In this document: one piece after another, positions 29,370 to 29,477 of the stretch | Numbering within the stretch: position 1 is the stretch's first letter | How the letters are laid out: each line of letters opens with the position of its first letter | DNA from: CAZYBU01 sp964645775 | GTDB lineage: Bacteria; Spirochaetota; UBA4802; UBA5550 | DNA length: 29,477 nt | NCBI GenBank assembly: GCA_964645775.1 | Contig: CAZYBU010000040.1 | Span: forward strand, 1-29,477 | Reading direction: 5' to 3' | Notes under the pieces: model-generated | What the model was told of the DNA's origin: nothing | The model's input: only the letters and a program-made list of their open reading frames with translations | Databases searched by the model: none | Translations under genes and position numbers: made by a program

Positions 29370-29477
29370 GTACTTTCTTTGCTTGTCCAAAGAAAGTACC
29401 AAAGAAAGGACGGTCCAGCGCGATTTGGGTCGACGCCTTTTTAGCCCTCCTGGCTGGCGTCGACATTACAGCATCCT
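29370..29477. repeat. Structured dispersed-type repeat element, cut by window end
   Basis: It starts with a perfect 12-base hairpin (GTACTTTCTTTG, loop CTTGTC, CAAAGAAAGTAC at 29370-29399), then a partial repeat CAAAGAAAGG. A second nested hairpin follows: GTCGACGCC at 29429-29437 pairs with GGCGTCGAC at 29456-29464, with an inner AGCC/GGCT stem. The CTTTCTTTGCTTGTCCAAAG hairpin is like a repeat I recall from many bacterial genomes, often near gene ends. The element may continue beyond the window. Confidence 0.65.

Noticed and set aside
29370..29409. Rho-independent terminator for a gene beyond the window
   Set aside because: The stem is strong, but no T-run follows on either strand, and the adjoining second hairpin fits a repeat element better.

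Overview
The window looks like a chromosomal segment of a free-living, anaerobic or microaerophilic spirochaete; this is an inference of moderate confidence. The grounds are the order rpsA, membrane-anchored TPR protein, rpmF, acpP, rnc, the many TPR and lipoprotein genes, and an anaerobe-type ORP/MinD locus. Almost all of it is coding, on both strands, mostly in tight operons with overlapping starts and stops. No rRNA, tRNA, CRISPR array, integrase or intact insertion sequence is visible.

Layout. 1-5210 (+): the 3' end of rpsA, a TPR membrane protein, rpmF and a clear terminator, then acpP, rnc, a Nudix hydrolase, aroB and a STAS protein. 8346-5213 (-): a three-gene overlapping unit of an exported TPR protein, a FecCD/BtuC-like permease and a degenerate FecE-like ATPase. 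8486-10030 (+): murJ. 11027-10031 (-): a HAD phosphatase and a J-domain protein. 11041-13120 is a visibly AT-richer stretch with two small exported unknowns, a frameshifted sugar-dehydrogenase remnant, a ribbon-helix-helix protein and what may be a decayed copy of it. 13121-15109 (+): ftsH. 15246-16093: two convergent bacteriohemerythrins. 19461-16249 (-): MaoC-like hydratase, acyl-CoA ligase and TetR regulator, with two candidate TetR operators upstream. 20374-19641 (-): two small overlapping unknown genes.

The right end, 20674-28830 (+), is the most system-like part. A lipoprotein, a PAS/AAA+/Fis sigma54 activator and a PfkB kinase are followed by a sigma54-type promoter with two upstream palindromes. 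Then comes a seven-gene operon: a double NifX-domain protein, DUF5320, a metallo-beta-lactamase-fold protein, two MinD-type ATPases each carrying two 4Fe-4S motifs, TrmO, an Mrp-type ATPase and another NifX-domain protein. This resembles the sigma54-controlled orange protein (ORP) loci of Desulfovibrio, in a different arrangement. A HIT-family gene on the opposite strand and a structured dispersed-type repeat close the window.

The most unexpected sequence signal is a 12-base word, GCGATAACTATC (either strand), found seven times exactly and three more times with one mismatch between 5.4 and 24.3 kb. A random 12-mer would be expected about 0.004 times here. Four copies lie in genes in the same reading frame, each encoding Ile-Val-Ile-Ala with the same first three codons. 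Two copies supply the stop codon of a gene. This suggests selection on the DNA word itself, as with uptake sequences or HIP1-like genome words.
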